This document shows positions 8,239 to 17,781 of a DNA stretch of 64,000 bases, one piece after another (the first letter of the stretch is position 1; each line of letters begins with the position of its first letter). A model generated the notes under the pieces. The model was not told the DNA's origin and did no database searches. It was given only the letters and a program-made list of their open reading frames with translations. This DNA is from an uncultured Mycoplasmatota bacterium (lineage in GTDB: Bacteria; Bacillota_I; Bacilli_A; RF39; UBA660), in NCBI GenBank assembly GCA_947643405.1, contig CANRVY010000004.1:1-64000 (forward strand), read 5' to 3'. A program made the position numbers and the translations under genes.

Positions 8239-8609
8239 AGACGAAATCATTTTCAATTATAATAATTCTAATCTTTCAAGATTCCTTTCAGATCATAATT
8301 ATATTCTTATCATTTGTTAATCTCTCTGTCCTATTCTTGATATAATGATCCTCTTTTATTTCTTTTCTAGAGATTTCTCCCGTTGATTCATATGCTGATA
8401 TAGTATGCCATTTTTGTGTTATATTTAATATTTCAATAACTGTATTTTTATTAATATCTTGTAAAAATAAAATTCTTTTATTTGCTATCACGATCACTAT
8501 ATTAATTCATTATATTCTACAGCTACTTCAAGGGCTTCGAACTATACTATTTCATCACTATCTAGATTTATAAGTGTATTATATATTAACAAATACTTTC
8601 AGATGCAGC
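8239..8609 (-). other. Intergenic stretch with a possible decayed coding remnant
   Basis: Between the SDR terminator and the smc stop there is one open frame on the minus strand (8288-8497, 69 codons, ILFLQDINKNTVIEILNITQKW). It has no recognisable ribosome site. Just upstream, other frames give protein-like pieces such as FEALEVAVEYNELI broken by stops. This suggests an old, decayed gene of unknown family rather than a working one. I see no RNA gene or repeat here. Confidence 0.25.
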
Positions 8610-11552
8610 TTATAATTCCTCTAACTTTACACTAACTAGTTTACTAACACCAGATTCTTGCATCGTAATTCCATATAGCACATCAGCATATTCCATTGTT
8701 TTTTTCTTATGTGTAATCAAGATAAATTGTGTCTTTTCTTTTAATTTCAATAAATATTTTCCAAAGCTATCTACATTTACTTCATCTAAAGCTGCTTCCA
8801 CTTCATCTAATACACAAAATGGAACTGGACGAGATTTCAAAATAGCAAACAATAGACTAATTGCAGTAAAGGTTTTCTCTCCACCTGATAATAAAGATAT
8901 ACTTGTTAATTTTTTTCCAGGAGGAGAAGCAACAATTTCAATTCCAGTTTCTAATATGTTAGACGGATCTGTTAATTTTAGTGCCGCATTTCCACCATGG
9001 AATAATTCTTTAAACGTTTCTTCAAAGTGGCCACTGATCATTTTAAAAGTATCCATGAATTCATGTTCCATAACAGAATCCATTTCTGAAATAATTTCTA
9101 GTAGTGTATTTTCAGCTCCCATCAAATCTTCAGATTGATGAATTAAAAATTCATAGCGTTCACTTACTCTTGCATATTCTTCAATTGCTCCTAAATTTAC
9201 CATTCCTAATTCTTTGATATTTCTTTTTAAATTCATAACTTTAGTTCTGGCTATTTCTTCTTCCATTCCAAGAGCATAATCTGCTCTTGCTTTTTCAAAT
9301 GTCATATTATAAGTTTCACTTAAAGTAGATAAATAATGATCTAACTTAACATCCATTCTGTTAACTTCAATTTCCAACTCTTTTAATTCTTTATTTTTCG
9401 CATTCAATGCACTATTTTCTCTTCGTTGCTCAAACTCAAACTCCTGCAATTCTTCTGTTAGTTCTTGTTTTTCTTTCATTTTATTAGAAAGTTCTAATTC
9501 AATGCTTTTCTTTTGCTGTTCCTTTAAATAAAAATCATTTAAAATTTCCTGTTCTTCTTCATCTAATGTTTGATTCATCAAATGATTCATACTTGTTATT
9601 TCTTCTATCAAATGATTTAATTCTTCTGTTCTATCACCTATCAAAATCTGCTTATTTTTTATAATCTCTTCCATTTCTATGAAAGATTTATTCGCCAAAT
9701 ATTCATTATCTTCAATACTTTTGGTTATAGTATCTGCCTCATTAATTTGATTTTCTAATTCTTGGATAGATTTAACGACACTATCATGTTCTTTTAATTT
9801 CGTTTCTAATTCCTGTTTTTCTGTGAGCACATTTCTATTTTTAGAAGTTTCTCCTCCAGTCAAAGATCCTCCAACATGAAGTAATTCGCCATCTAATGTA
9901 ACAATGCGATACCGATAATTTATCTTTCTAGCAATTTTATTGGCTTCATCAATTGTATTTGCTACTAATACATTTCCCAATTGATTCTTAATAATTGCAT
10001 CATACTTTTTATCATAGTGAACAAGATTAGAAGCAATGTCAATTGCGATATTTAATTCAGATATCTGTTTTATAGTCTCCATATCAACATATTTCGGCTT
10101 AATGATATTCATTGGAAAAAAAGTTGCTCTTCCTTGTCTATTTTGCTTTAAATAGTTGATGGCTTCTTTCGCACTTTCCTCATCTTCCACAATAATATAG
10201 CTTGTAGCAAATCCCAGACTTGTCATAATAGCTTTTATATATTGATCTTCTACTTCAATAATATTGCCAATTACATTATGAATTCCTCTTAATTTGGGAT
10301 GATCTAAAACAGCTTTTACGGATGAAGGAAGAGCTCCATTATGTTCAATACTATCTTGTAATTGTTCTATTTTTATATTCAGACTCTGTTCTAATCTTAC
10401 TTGCTTTGTTAAAGTTTCTTCTAATTCACGTTTTGTTTTTTTTCGCTTTTCTAAGTCTTTTTGATATCCTTCAACTTTTAACCATTCTTTTTGTAGAGCA
10501 TCTTTTAAATTACTAATTTCTTGATTTAATAGTTCTATTTGATTCTTTAATTTTAGTTCTTCTTCTTTTAGAGCTACCATTTCTTGATGAATCTTTCTAT
10601 CCTCTACTTCATGTTTTTTTCTTTCTAATAATACTGCTTTTCGACTATTCAGTTGTTCTACTAATTTTGTATATTCTAATAAAGAAGTTTGTAAGTCACT
10701 AATTTCCATTTCTAATTTGGTTGTTTTTAATTTATATTCTTCTATTTTTGCATCTCCTGATGTTTTTTCAAAATTGGCATTCAATAATTCTTTATTTAAA
10801 GTTTCAATTCGGTCTTTTTTATTTTGATACTCTTCATTTACTTTTTCTATGTCAGAAGCAATCAAAGCGATTTCTATTTGTTCTAATTCATTCTTTGCTT
10901 GCAAATATTTCTCAGCTTGTTCTTTTTGTTCTTTAAGTGGAGTCACTTGAACTTCTAACTCTTTCATAATATCATTGACACGATTCATATTATCATGCGT
11001 ACGATCTAGTTTTCTTAAGGCTTCTTCTTTTCTCCTTTTATATTTTAAAACTCCTGCTGCTTCTTCAAAAATAATTCTTCTATCAGTTGGTTTACTACTA
11101 ATGATCTCTTCTATTTTTCCCTGTGAAATAATGTTAAAACTCTCTTTTGCTACTCCACTATCCATCAATACTTCTGTAATGTCTTTCAATCTACATTTTT
11201 CTCCATTTAAAGAATATTCATTTGTTCCATCTCTATAAACACGTCTTTTAATAGATACTTCATCATAATTAACTGGTAAATAATGATCTTTATTATCAAA
11301 TACTAATGTGACACTTGCTACATTCATTCCATTTCTAGATTTGCTTCCAGAAAATATTACATCTGCCATATTTCCTTCTCCACGAAGCGATTTCACAGAT
11401 TGTTCTCCAAGAACCCAACGAATGGCATCTACTACATTGCTTTTTCCACTTCCATTTGGTCCTACAACTCCAGTAATCCCATTATTTAATTCTATATCAA
11501 CATGATCTGCAAATGATTTAAAACCATGTGCTTTTATATTCTTTAGATACAT
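8610..11552 (-). CDS. smc: Chromosome segregation SMC ATPase (short-arm form)
   Basis: SMC dimers organise and segregate the chromosome together with ScpA/ScpB. Walker A is GPNGSGKSN (residues 32-40), the signature motif LLSGGEKT and Walker B FCVLDEVEAALDE are near the C terminus, and the hinge is in the middle (LRGIHNVIGNIIEVEDQYIKA). Both coiled-coil arms are shorter than in Bacillus (980 versus about 1,186 residues), a length known for Mycoplasma SMC/P115 proteins. The ATG start (MYLKNIKAHGFKSF) matches the family. The usual neighbours rnc and ftsY are absent; the gene follows the surface/polyphosphate cluster. Confidence 0.95.
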   Translation of the reverse strand: MYLKNIKAHGFKSFADHVDIELNNGITGVVGPNGSGKSNVVDAIRWVLGEQSVKSLRGEGNMADVIFSGSKSRNGMNVASVTLVFDNKDHYLPVNYDEVSIKRRVYRDGTNEYSLNGEKCRLKDITEVLMDSGVAKESFNIISQGKIEEIISSKPTDRRIIFEEAAGVLKYKRRKEEALRKLDRTHDNMNRVNDIMKELEVQVTPLKEQKEQAEKYLQAKNELEQIEIALIASDIEKVNEEYQNKKDRIETLNKELLNANFEKTSGDAKIEEYKLKTTKLEMEISDLQTSLLEYTKLVEQLNSRKAVLLERKKHEVEDRKIHQEMVALKEEELKLKNQIELLNQEISNLKDALQKEWLKVEGYQKDLEKRKKTKRELEETLTKQVRLEQSLNIKIEQLQDSIEHNGALPSSVKAVLDHPKLRGIHNVIGNIIEVEDQYIKAIMTSLGFATSYIIVEDEESAKEAINYLKQNRQGRATFFPMNIIKPKYVDMETIKQISELNIAIDIASNLVHYDKKYDAIIKNQLGNVLVANTIDEANKIARKINYRYRIVTLDGELLHVGGSLTGGETSKNRNVLTEKQELETKLKEHDSVVKSIQELENQINEADTITKSIEDNEYLANKSFIEMEEIIKNKQILIGDRTEELNHLIEEITSMNHLMNQTLDEEEQEILNDFYLKEQQKKSIELELSNKMKEKQELTEELQEFEFEQRRENSALNAKNKELKELEIEVNRMDVKLDHYLSTLSETYNMTFEKARADYALGMEEEIARTKVMNLKRNIKELGMVNLGAIEEYARVSERYEFLIHQSEDLMGAENTLLEIISEMDSVMEHEFMDTFKMISGHFEETFKELFHGGNAALKLTDPSNILETGIEIVASPPGKKLTSISLLSGGEKTFTAISLLFAILKSRPVPFCVLDEVEAALDEVNVDSFGKYLLKLKEKTQFILITHKKKTMEYADVLYGITMQESGVSKLVSVKLEEL

Positions 11553-11673
11553 TCTACCACATCCATATTTTATATTCTTTAACGCTATTCATTATATCAT
11601 ACTTTATAAAACAATTCTAGTCTTATGAATAAAGCCCCTCTTTTTATTCCAAAGAAAAATAAGGTAAAATACC

Positions 11674-13290
11674 TTATTTTACAATCCAAGCATTTGGAAC
11701 ATATCGTTGTTTGCTAGTAGGATCTACAGAACAACAAGGACGATTTGTAAGTTTTCCTTCTACGACCAAGGTAGTTGATCCTCCCCCATCTAAATTAACC
11801 GCATTATGAGCATTGTATCGTTGCAATATTTTGATTAATCCTCCCATATCGATTCCAATACTATGGCCAACTTGTCTTCCATCTATAACTAAAAATAAAA
11901 CAATTCCATCTTTTCTTTGCGCTAAGACAGTACGAGAAGCAAGTCCCCAACCGCCATCACCTTTTATATCTGCTGCTTTTCCATTTACAATTAGAAATGG
12001 TCCAAATTCAACTGCATCCACCATACCATTCTTGATTGCTGTAGCTGGATCATCTCTGGTTAAAACCAAAACATGATCCTTATTAAAGCCTGAAAGTCCT
12101 CCTCCATATCCTGAAGAAGAACCTGTTGCTATAATTTTTCCATTCATAATAACAGTTCCTACTGCTGTACTTCCTTTATTTCCTCCATCATAGAATCCAC
12201 TTGCATTAATGGCAACTTTAGCATTGTTTCTTTTTGAAATATCGGTTAGGAAAGCGCCTCCATAATTGGTATTGGTAGCCCCTACTAATTTTACCCTTGA
12301 GGCATCATAAATTGCAATTAAATGTCCAGAATAATTGTTTTCTTTTATTTCAATAACTTTATACAATTGATCTTTATCACGTTTTAAAATCTGTTCTTCA
12401 TAAATAGAAGAATATTCCCCAGTATCTTTTCCATCTTCAAAGTTAATATCACTACTGTTAGTATTCTCATCTATTTCTGTTAATGTATTATTACTTAAAA
12501 TTTTCTCTATTGTTTTTTCACTATAAAAAGTTCTTGCTAAATATTTATGACTCATTGTTGTCATAGCCGATGTTACTAATAAATTTCTAAAATAAGAAAT
12601 AGGGCCATAAGTTAGAAAAAGTCCAGTGCAGGCAAATAAGTCCATAATAACACAAATAACAATTCCAACAATTAAGCCTTTTCCTAATTTTGTAGGTTTT
12701 TCTTTTGGTTTTTTTTCTTTCTTTTTCTGTTCTCTTTTAGAAGACTTCTTTTTACTTGTTTTCTCTTTTTTCTCTGTGTCTTTTTTATCTAATGGCTCTT
12801 CTTCTTGAATTTCCTTTTTCGTTTTTTCATTCGATTTAGTGTCTTCCTTTTTTATCTCTTCTTTTTCTTCATGCTTACTTTTTTCTTTTTTTACAGGTTC
12901 TTTTTTTAATTCCTCTTCTTTTCTTTTTTTCAATAATTCTCTAAGATCCTGCTTTGTTTCTTCAACAGTTTTCTTAGGAATACTAGGAGTTTTTGTTGTT
13001 TCTTTTTCTATTGTCTTTCTTGAATCTTTAGGTGTTATATCTTTCTTTGGCTCTACTTTTTTCTCTTCAATTGATGCTACAACTTTTTTTGTAATTACCT
13101 CTTTTTTTGGTTCCTCTTTTACTAATGGTGTTACTTTTAATACTTCTTTTTTGGGTTCATTTGAACTCTCTTTTTGTTTATTTAAATCCCTTTCTCTTCT
13201 CTTTAATTCTAGAAAGCTTCCAATATTAAGAGAGGAATACACTGACGCTTCTAATTCTTTTTTCGATTCATTTTTTTCTTCTCTTTCCAT
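11674..13290 (-). CDS. Membrane-anchored phosphodiester glycosidase (NAGPA) family protein
   Basis: A 538-residue protein in three parts: a highly charged Lys/Glu-rich cytoplasmic N terminus (about 1-200), one membrane helix (GLIVGIVICVIMDLFACTGLFL, about 205-230), and a C-terminal phosphodiester glycosidase domain (PF09992-like) with AINASGFYDGG, SRTVLAQ, HSIGIDMGGL and NLDGGGSTTLVV. The family cleaves sugar phosphodiesters. It lies 15 bases after DUF4956 and is last in the CotH-VTC-DUF4956 operon, suggesting a joint role in making or trimming a surface polymer; that is inference. AGGAGG precedes the ATG. Confidence 0.85.
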   Translation of the reverse strand: MEREEKNESKKELEASVYSSLNIGSFLELKRRERDLNKQKESSNEPKKEVLKVTPLVKEEPKKEVITKKVVASIEEKKVEPKKDITPKDSRKTIEKETTKTPSIPKKTVEETKQDLRELLKKRKEEELKKEPVKKEKSKHEEKEEIKKEDTKSNEKTKKEIQEEEPLDKKDTEKKEKTSKKKSSKREQKKKEKKPKEKPTKLGKGLIVGIVICVIMDLFACTGLFLTYGPISYFRNLLVTSAMTTMSHKYLARTFYSEKTIEKILSNNTLTEIDENTNSSDINFEDGKDTGEYSSIYEEQILKRDKDQLYKVIEIKENNYSGHLIAIYDASRVKLVGATNTNYGGAFLTDISKRNNAKVAINASGFYDGGNKGSTAVGTVIMNGKIIATGSSSGYGGGLSGFNKDHVLVLTRDDPATAIKNGMVDAVEFGPFLIVNGKAADIKGDGGWGLASRTVLAQRKDGIVLFLVIDGRQVGHSIGIDMGGLIKILQRYNAHNAVNLDGGGSTTLVVEGKLTNRPCCSVDPTSKQRYVPNAWIVK

Positions 13291-13304
13291 AAAAGCCTCC
13301 TATT

Positions 13305-13976
13305 CTATGCTCCAAAATCGTTTTGATAACTAATTAAGCTCGCTGTTTTTACTCCTTCAATTCCTTCAAATTGATTTATGAAATCTTCTTTTATATCTTT
13401 TAATTCTATTTCAAATGTAAGTTCTATTACATTTTTTGAAAGAGTTTTACTTTTTAATTTCTTTTTATTTATTTTTTTCATAATTTTATTGACATCACTA
13501 TGTGCTTTAGCCTCATATTTGACAATTAATAAGTAATTAGAACTTACTCTAAATCCCATACTGTAGCTAATAACATATAGCAATCCTAATAAAACAGACG
13601 CTAAAATAGAAATTAGGTATAATCCAGCACCAGACATAATACCTGCTGTAATCCCCCAGAACATAAAGCCTGTATCAACGGGTTCTTTAACAGCAGTTCT
13701 AAATCTAACAATAGATAATGCTCCTACCATACCTAATGATAATGCCAAATTAGAACTAATGGTTCTAATAATCATTGCAGTTACCATAGAAAGTAAAATA
13801 ATACAAAGGGAAAACGATTTTGAATATACTACTCCAGTATATGTTTTTCTATATATATATACAATAAATAATCCAATTAAAAATGCCACAAGCAAAGAAA
13901 AAACCATTTTATCTACAGAAATTGTTCCTGTAAATTCTTCTACCACACTTTTTTTTATCATATCCATAAAATTCAT
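13305..13976 (-). CDS. DUF4956 membrane protein
   Basis: A 223-residue protein with about four membrane helices in residues 25-150 (VFSLLVAFLIGLFIVYIYRK, SLCIILLSMVTAMIIRTI, the conserved SLGMVGALSIVRFRTAVKEP loop, and FWGITAGIMSGAGLYLI), then a soluble ferredoxin-like tail. The ALSIVRFR segment is the family hallmark. DUF4956 genes typically sit beside VTC-type polyphosphate polymerase and CotH genes, as here (11 bases after VTC). The activity is unknown; a channel or partner for polymer export is a reasonable guess. Confidence 0.9.
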   Translation of the reverse strand: MNFMDMIKKSVVEEFTGTISVDKMVFSLLVAFLIGLFIVYIYRKTYTGVVYSKSFSLCIILLSMVTAMIIRTISSNLALSLGMVGALSIVRFRTAVKEPVDTGFMFWGITAGIMSGAGLYLISILASVLLGLLYVISYSMGFRVSSNYLLIVKYEAKAHSDVNKIMKKINKKKLKSKTLSKNVIELTFEIELKDIKEDFINQFEGIEGVKTASLISYQNDFGA

Positions 13977-13987
13977 AAAAATTCCTC

Positions 13988-14665
13988 CTACTTAACACTC
14001 CTACAAAGGGCAAATTTTGATACTGCTTGACGATACATTGGAATTGTAGATAAAATCATAGAAATCGTTTCTGGCAATACTTCATTAAATTTTACCTCTA
14101 ATACTACTTCTTTATCCTCTATTACTGGTACCGTTGGAAGTTCATAATCAAATAATTCATAATCATATATTCCCGATTTGATTTTGGAATCAAACGTAAT
14201 TCTGACTTCTGAGACAGGATAAGTATATGCAAGCCTTGTATAATCTACAATTACAGATGGTTTTAAATGTTTTCTCTTCATATCACTTAAAAATTCTTCT
14301 AATAGCCCTGTACCTTCTAATTCTTCTACTTCTCCATTTATTATTTTATCACAAATTTCTCTTGTTATGTTAATTTGATCTTTAGAAGTCATATTATTGT
14401 GCTTTAGTTTACGTTCTAAGCGAATAAAACTATCATCATCATTATAATAACGAATGCGATACTTTTCTCGGTATAACACTCCATTTAACTTTTCATAATA
14501 AGCATCTGAACTATCATTATCAAAATATAAACTTCTAATTTTATAAGTATGATCTTGATAAACCGAATTGGCATCAACATCCATAATCGCTTTTAATTGT
14601 GATTGCAATAATAAAGCCATATTTGGACTAATAATATATTTTAATTCATGTCTATATTTTCTCAT
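13988..14665 (-). CDS. VTC-domain polyphosphate polymerase-like protein
   Basis: A 225-residue VTC domain, the tunnel-fold catalytic domain that makes polyphosphate from ATP in yeast Vtc4. Visible signatures are RHELKYIIS at the start, IRSLYFDN, REKYRIRYYN, RLERKLK and VVLEVKFNE, supplying the basic residues and acidic metal ligands that line the tunnel. It is the domain alone, without SPX or membrane parts, as usual for bacterial forms. Its ATG overlaps the cotH stop (ATGA), so translation is coupled. Product could be polyphosphate or another phospho-polymer; not shown by sequence. Confidence 0.9.
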   Translation of the reverse strand: MRKYRHELKYIISPNMALLLQSQLKAIMDVDANSVYQDHTYKIRSLYFDNDSSDAYYEKLNGVLYREKYRIRYYNDDDSFIRLERKLKHNNMTSKDQINITREICDKIINGEVEELEGTGLLEEFLSDMKRKHLKPSVIVDYTRLAYTYPVSEVRITFDSKIKSGIYDYELFDYELPTVPVIEDKEVVLEVKFNEVLPETISMILSTIPMYRQAVSKFALCRSVK

Positions 14666-17541
14666 ATATCACCAAAATACTTATCCATATCAGCATCACT
14701 TAAACGAAAGAAATTTTTTGTTTGCCTAAGTAAGTATCCTTCCCTTTTTTCAATATATTCTCTTACTATTTTTATACTGTCTTCCCAATCTTTCATTGTC
14801 ATTCCCCAACGCTTTTGATTTCGCTCCATTTCTGGTTTTAATTTATTATAAATCTCATCTAATCTTTCTAAAACATGTTCCTTGTTCCATATGTTTTTTA
14901 AATTCCAACTTAGTCTTTCAACAAAATCATTTCTAAATTCTTGACTTTTAAACATATTAATCATAAAAGTTGTTGGAACTTTAAAATCGCTCATTCCTTC
15001 TGGATTCGTCATAAATGTATAATAGTTGTTTTCAGGAAAATACATAGAATAATCTAAATCATAGAAAATAAAATGCATTTTGCCATTATCAATATCAGGA
15101 TGCGAGAAAACTCTACTATTAATAATATCATTATTTGTTGTGTAAATTTCTCCCACCCAAAAATCAATTAAACTATTTATATTTACTCTTTTTTTCACAT
15201 ATTCATAATTAGAGCTTTTACTCATGTCATGAGTACTAACATAATTTACAATACTTTGATAATCTTTACTAGTTCCAAGACTTACTAAATAATCTGTTCT
15301 TGTAATATTGCCTTTGCTACCATCGACATTATAGTGATTGGTTAAAAATTCATCATCTACTTTTTCTCTAATATTATATACCCCCCAATATTCTCCATTG
15401 ATATATAAAATCATTGACTTGTAACTTTGAACTTCTGCTTCACTATCTTCCATTAAAGAGGTTGTTAAAATATCTCTTAAAAAGGCATTTTCACTATCTT
15501 GTGATCCACTTCTTAAGACCAAGGTGTTAAAGATAGAAAAGTCTCTATTATCAAATACTGGATAATGTAAGCTGGCTTCTCCATACTTCTTTTTGAATTT
15601 TAAAGAAAAGCTTTTTTTAGCCATCCCTCTAGTAGAACCTCCAAATAATTGAAATCCACATGGAATAGAAAAACTTTTCCCATCTTCATAAAATTCTGCA
15701 TAGCTTGCTACTTCTAAATCAGCCCAGCTATTAGAACTGACTCTTTTAAAATCAGTTGGGTTCATAGAAACGGACATAACAGGAAGCGTATGATTTTCAT
15801 TAATAATATAACTATTGGTTGTAACTGAGCTATCTATTTTCCCATCTTCTACATTGATACTTCTTACCACAGTTGTGTTTTTAAGAAAAATAGGACCAGT
15901 ATATTTACTAGATTTCGTGCTTGGAACACTTCCGTCTAATGTATAATATATTGTCCCATTTGCTTCTATTTCTAAATTGATTCCATCAATATTATTATAA
16001 ACACCAGCTGCTTTACTAACTTCTGTTTCAGTGGCTACTTGTAGAATTCCAGTTCCATTCTTCTCTTTTGGCGTTGGCTTGCTAAAATAGAAAAATCCAT
16101 AATTTTCTCCTCGCCCCATACTATATTCTAATGGAACGTCTGAAATAAATATAGAATCTATTATATTTTTTCCATCTGTAATATAAAGTGATTCTGTTTC
16201 TGATAATTTAAAATTGGTATGCTTATAACTTTTATTTGATAAATTTATATCTCCTGATGCCATTACAACATAAAGTTCTCCAGGAGATAAGGTAATATCA
16301 GGAAAATTCCATTCTGTAAGCCTATTATCATTTGTTGATAAATAATAGTCTTTTAAGTTAATTTCTTTCTTTGAATTATTCTTTATCTCTATCCAATCAT
16401 AATATTCATTTCCATTTTGAACCAAATAAGAAGTATTATTATTCATAATTTCATTGATGATTAATCCTTCTTTATTCTTTAAATATTTTTTTGAAAAAGA
16501 TTCGACTCCTTCTGTTGTGTTTGGATATCCTGGGCTTATTTTTCCGCTCCTAATCCATTTATTTTCTTTAATGAGTGCCATTCCATTTTCTAAATTTGTA
16601 TAAGTGATTTGGTCCACTATTTTTCCTGACTTTGTTAAAATGGCAACTCCATTTTTAGATGTCAATTTGAAATTTGCATGTAATTCTTTTTCTGTATCAT
16701 TTTTTCCTGATGTATAAATTATTTTTGTTTCATTTGGTCCAATTTGAATATTTGGGAACTGCCATCTAAAAGGTGCTAGTAAATCTCCTCCTAAACCATA
16801 TTCTTTTAGCGAAATAGTTTTATTCGTTTTATTTTTTACTTCAATATAACCACTATAATTTCCATATTGATCCGTAAAATGTCCTGCATTATTTGGTAAC
16901 ACTTCTGTAATTTCCAACTCGTTTGTATCCGCTTTTAAAGATTCTATATAAGCGGTTCTTCCTTCTTCTGTATTAATAAATCCTGGGGTAGAAAAACTTG
17001 TTACAATCCAATTTCCCTCATTATTTCTAGCCATTACTTGATTTTTATTTAAAGAAACAGTTTCTATGGCATCAATTACTTTTCCATTTTTATTTCTTAA
17101 TGAAACAGTTTCCTTTCCACTACTACTTAATTTAAAATTGGTGTATAATCCTTCTTGCTTTGTTCCTGATAAATATACCACCATATAAGATTTCGCCTTT
17201 ATGGTTACATCTGGAAAAACCCATTTCGTTTTAGTCTCTTCATCTGATAACCCATAGTTCAATAAATTAATATCATAATCATTTCCATTATATAATTCAA
17301 TCCAATCATAAATTCCACCATTAGGTGCTGATGCTGCTCCACCATTTGAAGACATAATTTCATTAATAACTAAGGAATTTATTTTACTATCTCCATTTTC
17401 TTCCAAATCACTTTCTTTTAATGATTTGTTTTCTGCATTTCCTAGAAGGAAACCACTTATTACTAATATGACTACTATAAAAAGTAATACAATGATTAAT
17501 AAACCATTTTGTTTTATCTTTTTTCTATCAAATCGAAACAT
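14662..17541 (-). CDS. CotH kinase family protein with lamin-tail repeats
   Basis: A 959-residue exported protein. One N-terminal membrane helix (residues 13-32) is followed by three lamin-tail domains (LVINEIMSSNGG, LEITEVLPNN, LIINEIMNNN), each with the IELYN/IEIKN and LSSSGKETVSL type strands, then a chitobiase-like strand region (YYTLDGSVPSTKSSKYTGP) and the CotH kinase domain (about 590-940: GFQLFGGSTR, LRSGSQDSENAFLRD, YINGEYWGVYNIREKVDD, IFYDLDYSMY). CotH in Bacillus phosphorylates spore-coat proteins. Here it heads the VTC-DUF4956-glycosidase operon, so extracellular or surface targets are likely. AGGAGG precedes the ATG. Confidence 0.92.
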   Translation of the reverse strand: MFRFDRKKIKQNGLLIIVLLFIVVILVISGFLLGNAENKSLKESDLEENGDSKINSLVINEIMSSNGGAASAPNGGIYDWIELYNGNDYDINLLNYGLSDEETKTKWVFPDVTIKAKSYMVVYLSGTKQEGLYTNFKLSSSGKETVSLRNKNGKVIDAIETVSLNKNQVMARNNEGNWIVTSFSTPGFINTEEGRTAYIESLKADTNELEITEVLPNNAGHFTDQYGNYSGYIEVKNKTNKTISLKEYGLGGDLLAPFRWQFPNIQIGPNETKIIYTSGKNDTEKELHANFKLTSKNGVAILTKSGKIVDQITYTNLENGMALIKENKWIRSGKISPGYPNTTEGVESFSKKYLKNKEGLIINEIMNNNTSYLVQNGNEYYDWIEIKNNSKKEINLKDYYLSTNDNRLTEWNFPDITLSPGELYVVMASGDINLSNKSYKHTNFKLSETESLYITDGKNIIDSIFISDVPLEYSMGRGENYGFFYFSKPTPKEKNGTGILQVATETEVSKAAGVYNNIDGINLEIEANGTIYYTLDGSVPSTKSSKYTGPIFLKNTTVVRSINVEDGKIDSSVTTNSYIINENHTLPVMSVSMNPTDFKRVSSNSWADLEVASYAEFYEDGKSFSIPCGFQLFGGSTRGMAKKSFSLKFKKKYGEASLHYPVFDNRDFSIFNTLVLRSGSQDSENAFLRDILTTSLMEDSEAEVQSYKSMILYINGEYWGVYNIREKVDDEFLTNHYNVDGSKGNITRTDYLVSLGTSKDYQSIVNYVSTHDMSKSSNYEYVKKRVNINSLIDFWVGEIYTTNNDIINSRVFSHPDIDNGKMHFIFYDLDYSMYFPENNYYTFMTNPEGMSDFKVPTTFMINMFKSQEFRNDFVERLSWNLKNIWNKEHVLERLDEIYNKLKPEMERNQKRWGMTMKDWEDSIKIVREYIEKREGYLLRQTKNFFRLSDADMDKYFGDI

Positions 17542-17781
17542 AGTTTTCCTCCTTATCTATTTTTTATTTATCATATCATAATATGCATATTTTTTCTAGA
17601 CTTGCTTGATAAGTTTGAAAACGAAATGTAAAGAAAAAAGAAACTATTTCTAGCCTCTATTCAGATACAAGAAACAATCATTTCCTGTAATATTAATTTT
17701 TTTGTAATGCCATTAATAATTAGTTCTATTCTTTCATTTTATCTATATTATGGCATTATAAATACATATTTATAATTTCAT
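17542..17781. other. Intergenic region with a 9-bp inverted repeat
   Basis: Between rnr and cotH there is taatgccat (17705-17713) and its exact inverse atggcatta (17750-17758), with a 36-base loop. No T-run follows on the minus strand, so it is not a typical terminator. No gene is seen. Confidence 0.4.

Noticed and set aside
12839-13333. Ser/Phe-rich plus-strand open frame
   Set aside because: It is the antisense of the Lys/Glu-rich tail of the glycosidase gene and of the adjoining gap; no ribosome site or family.
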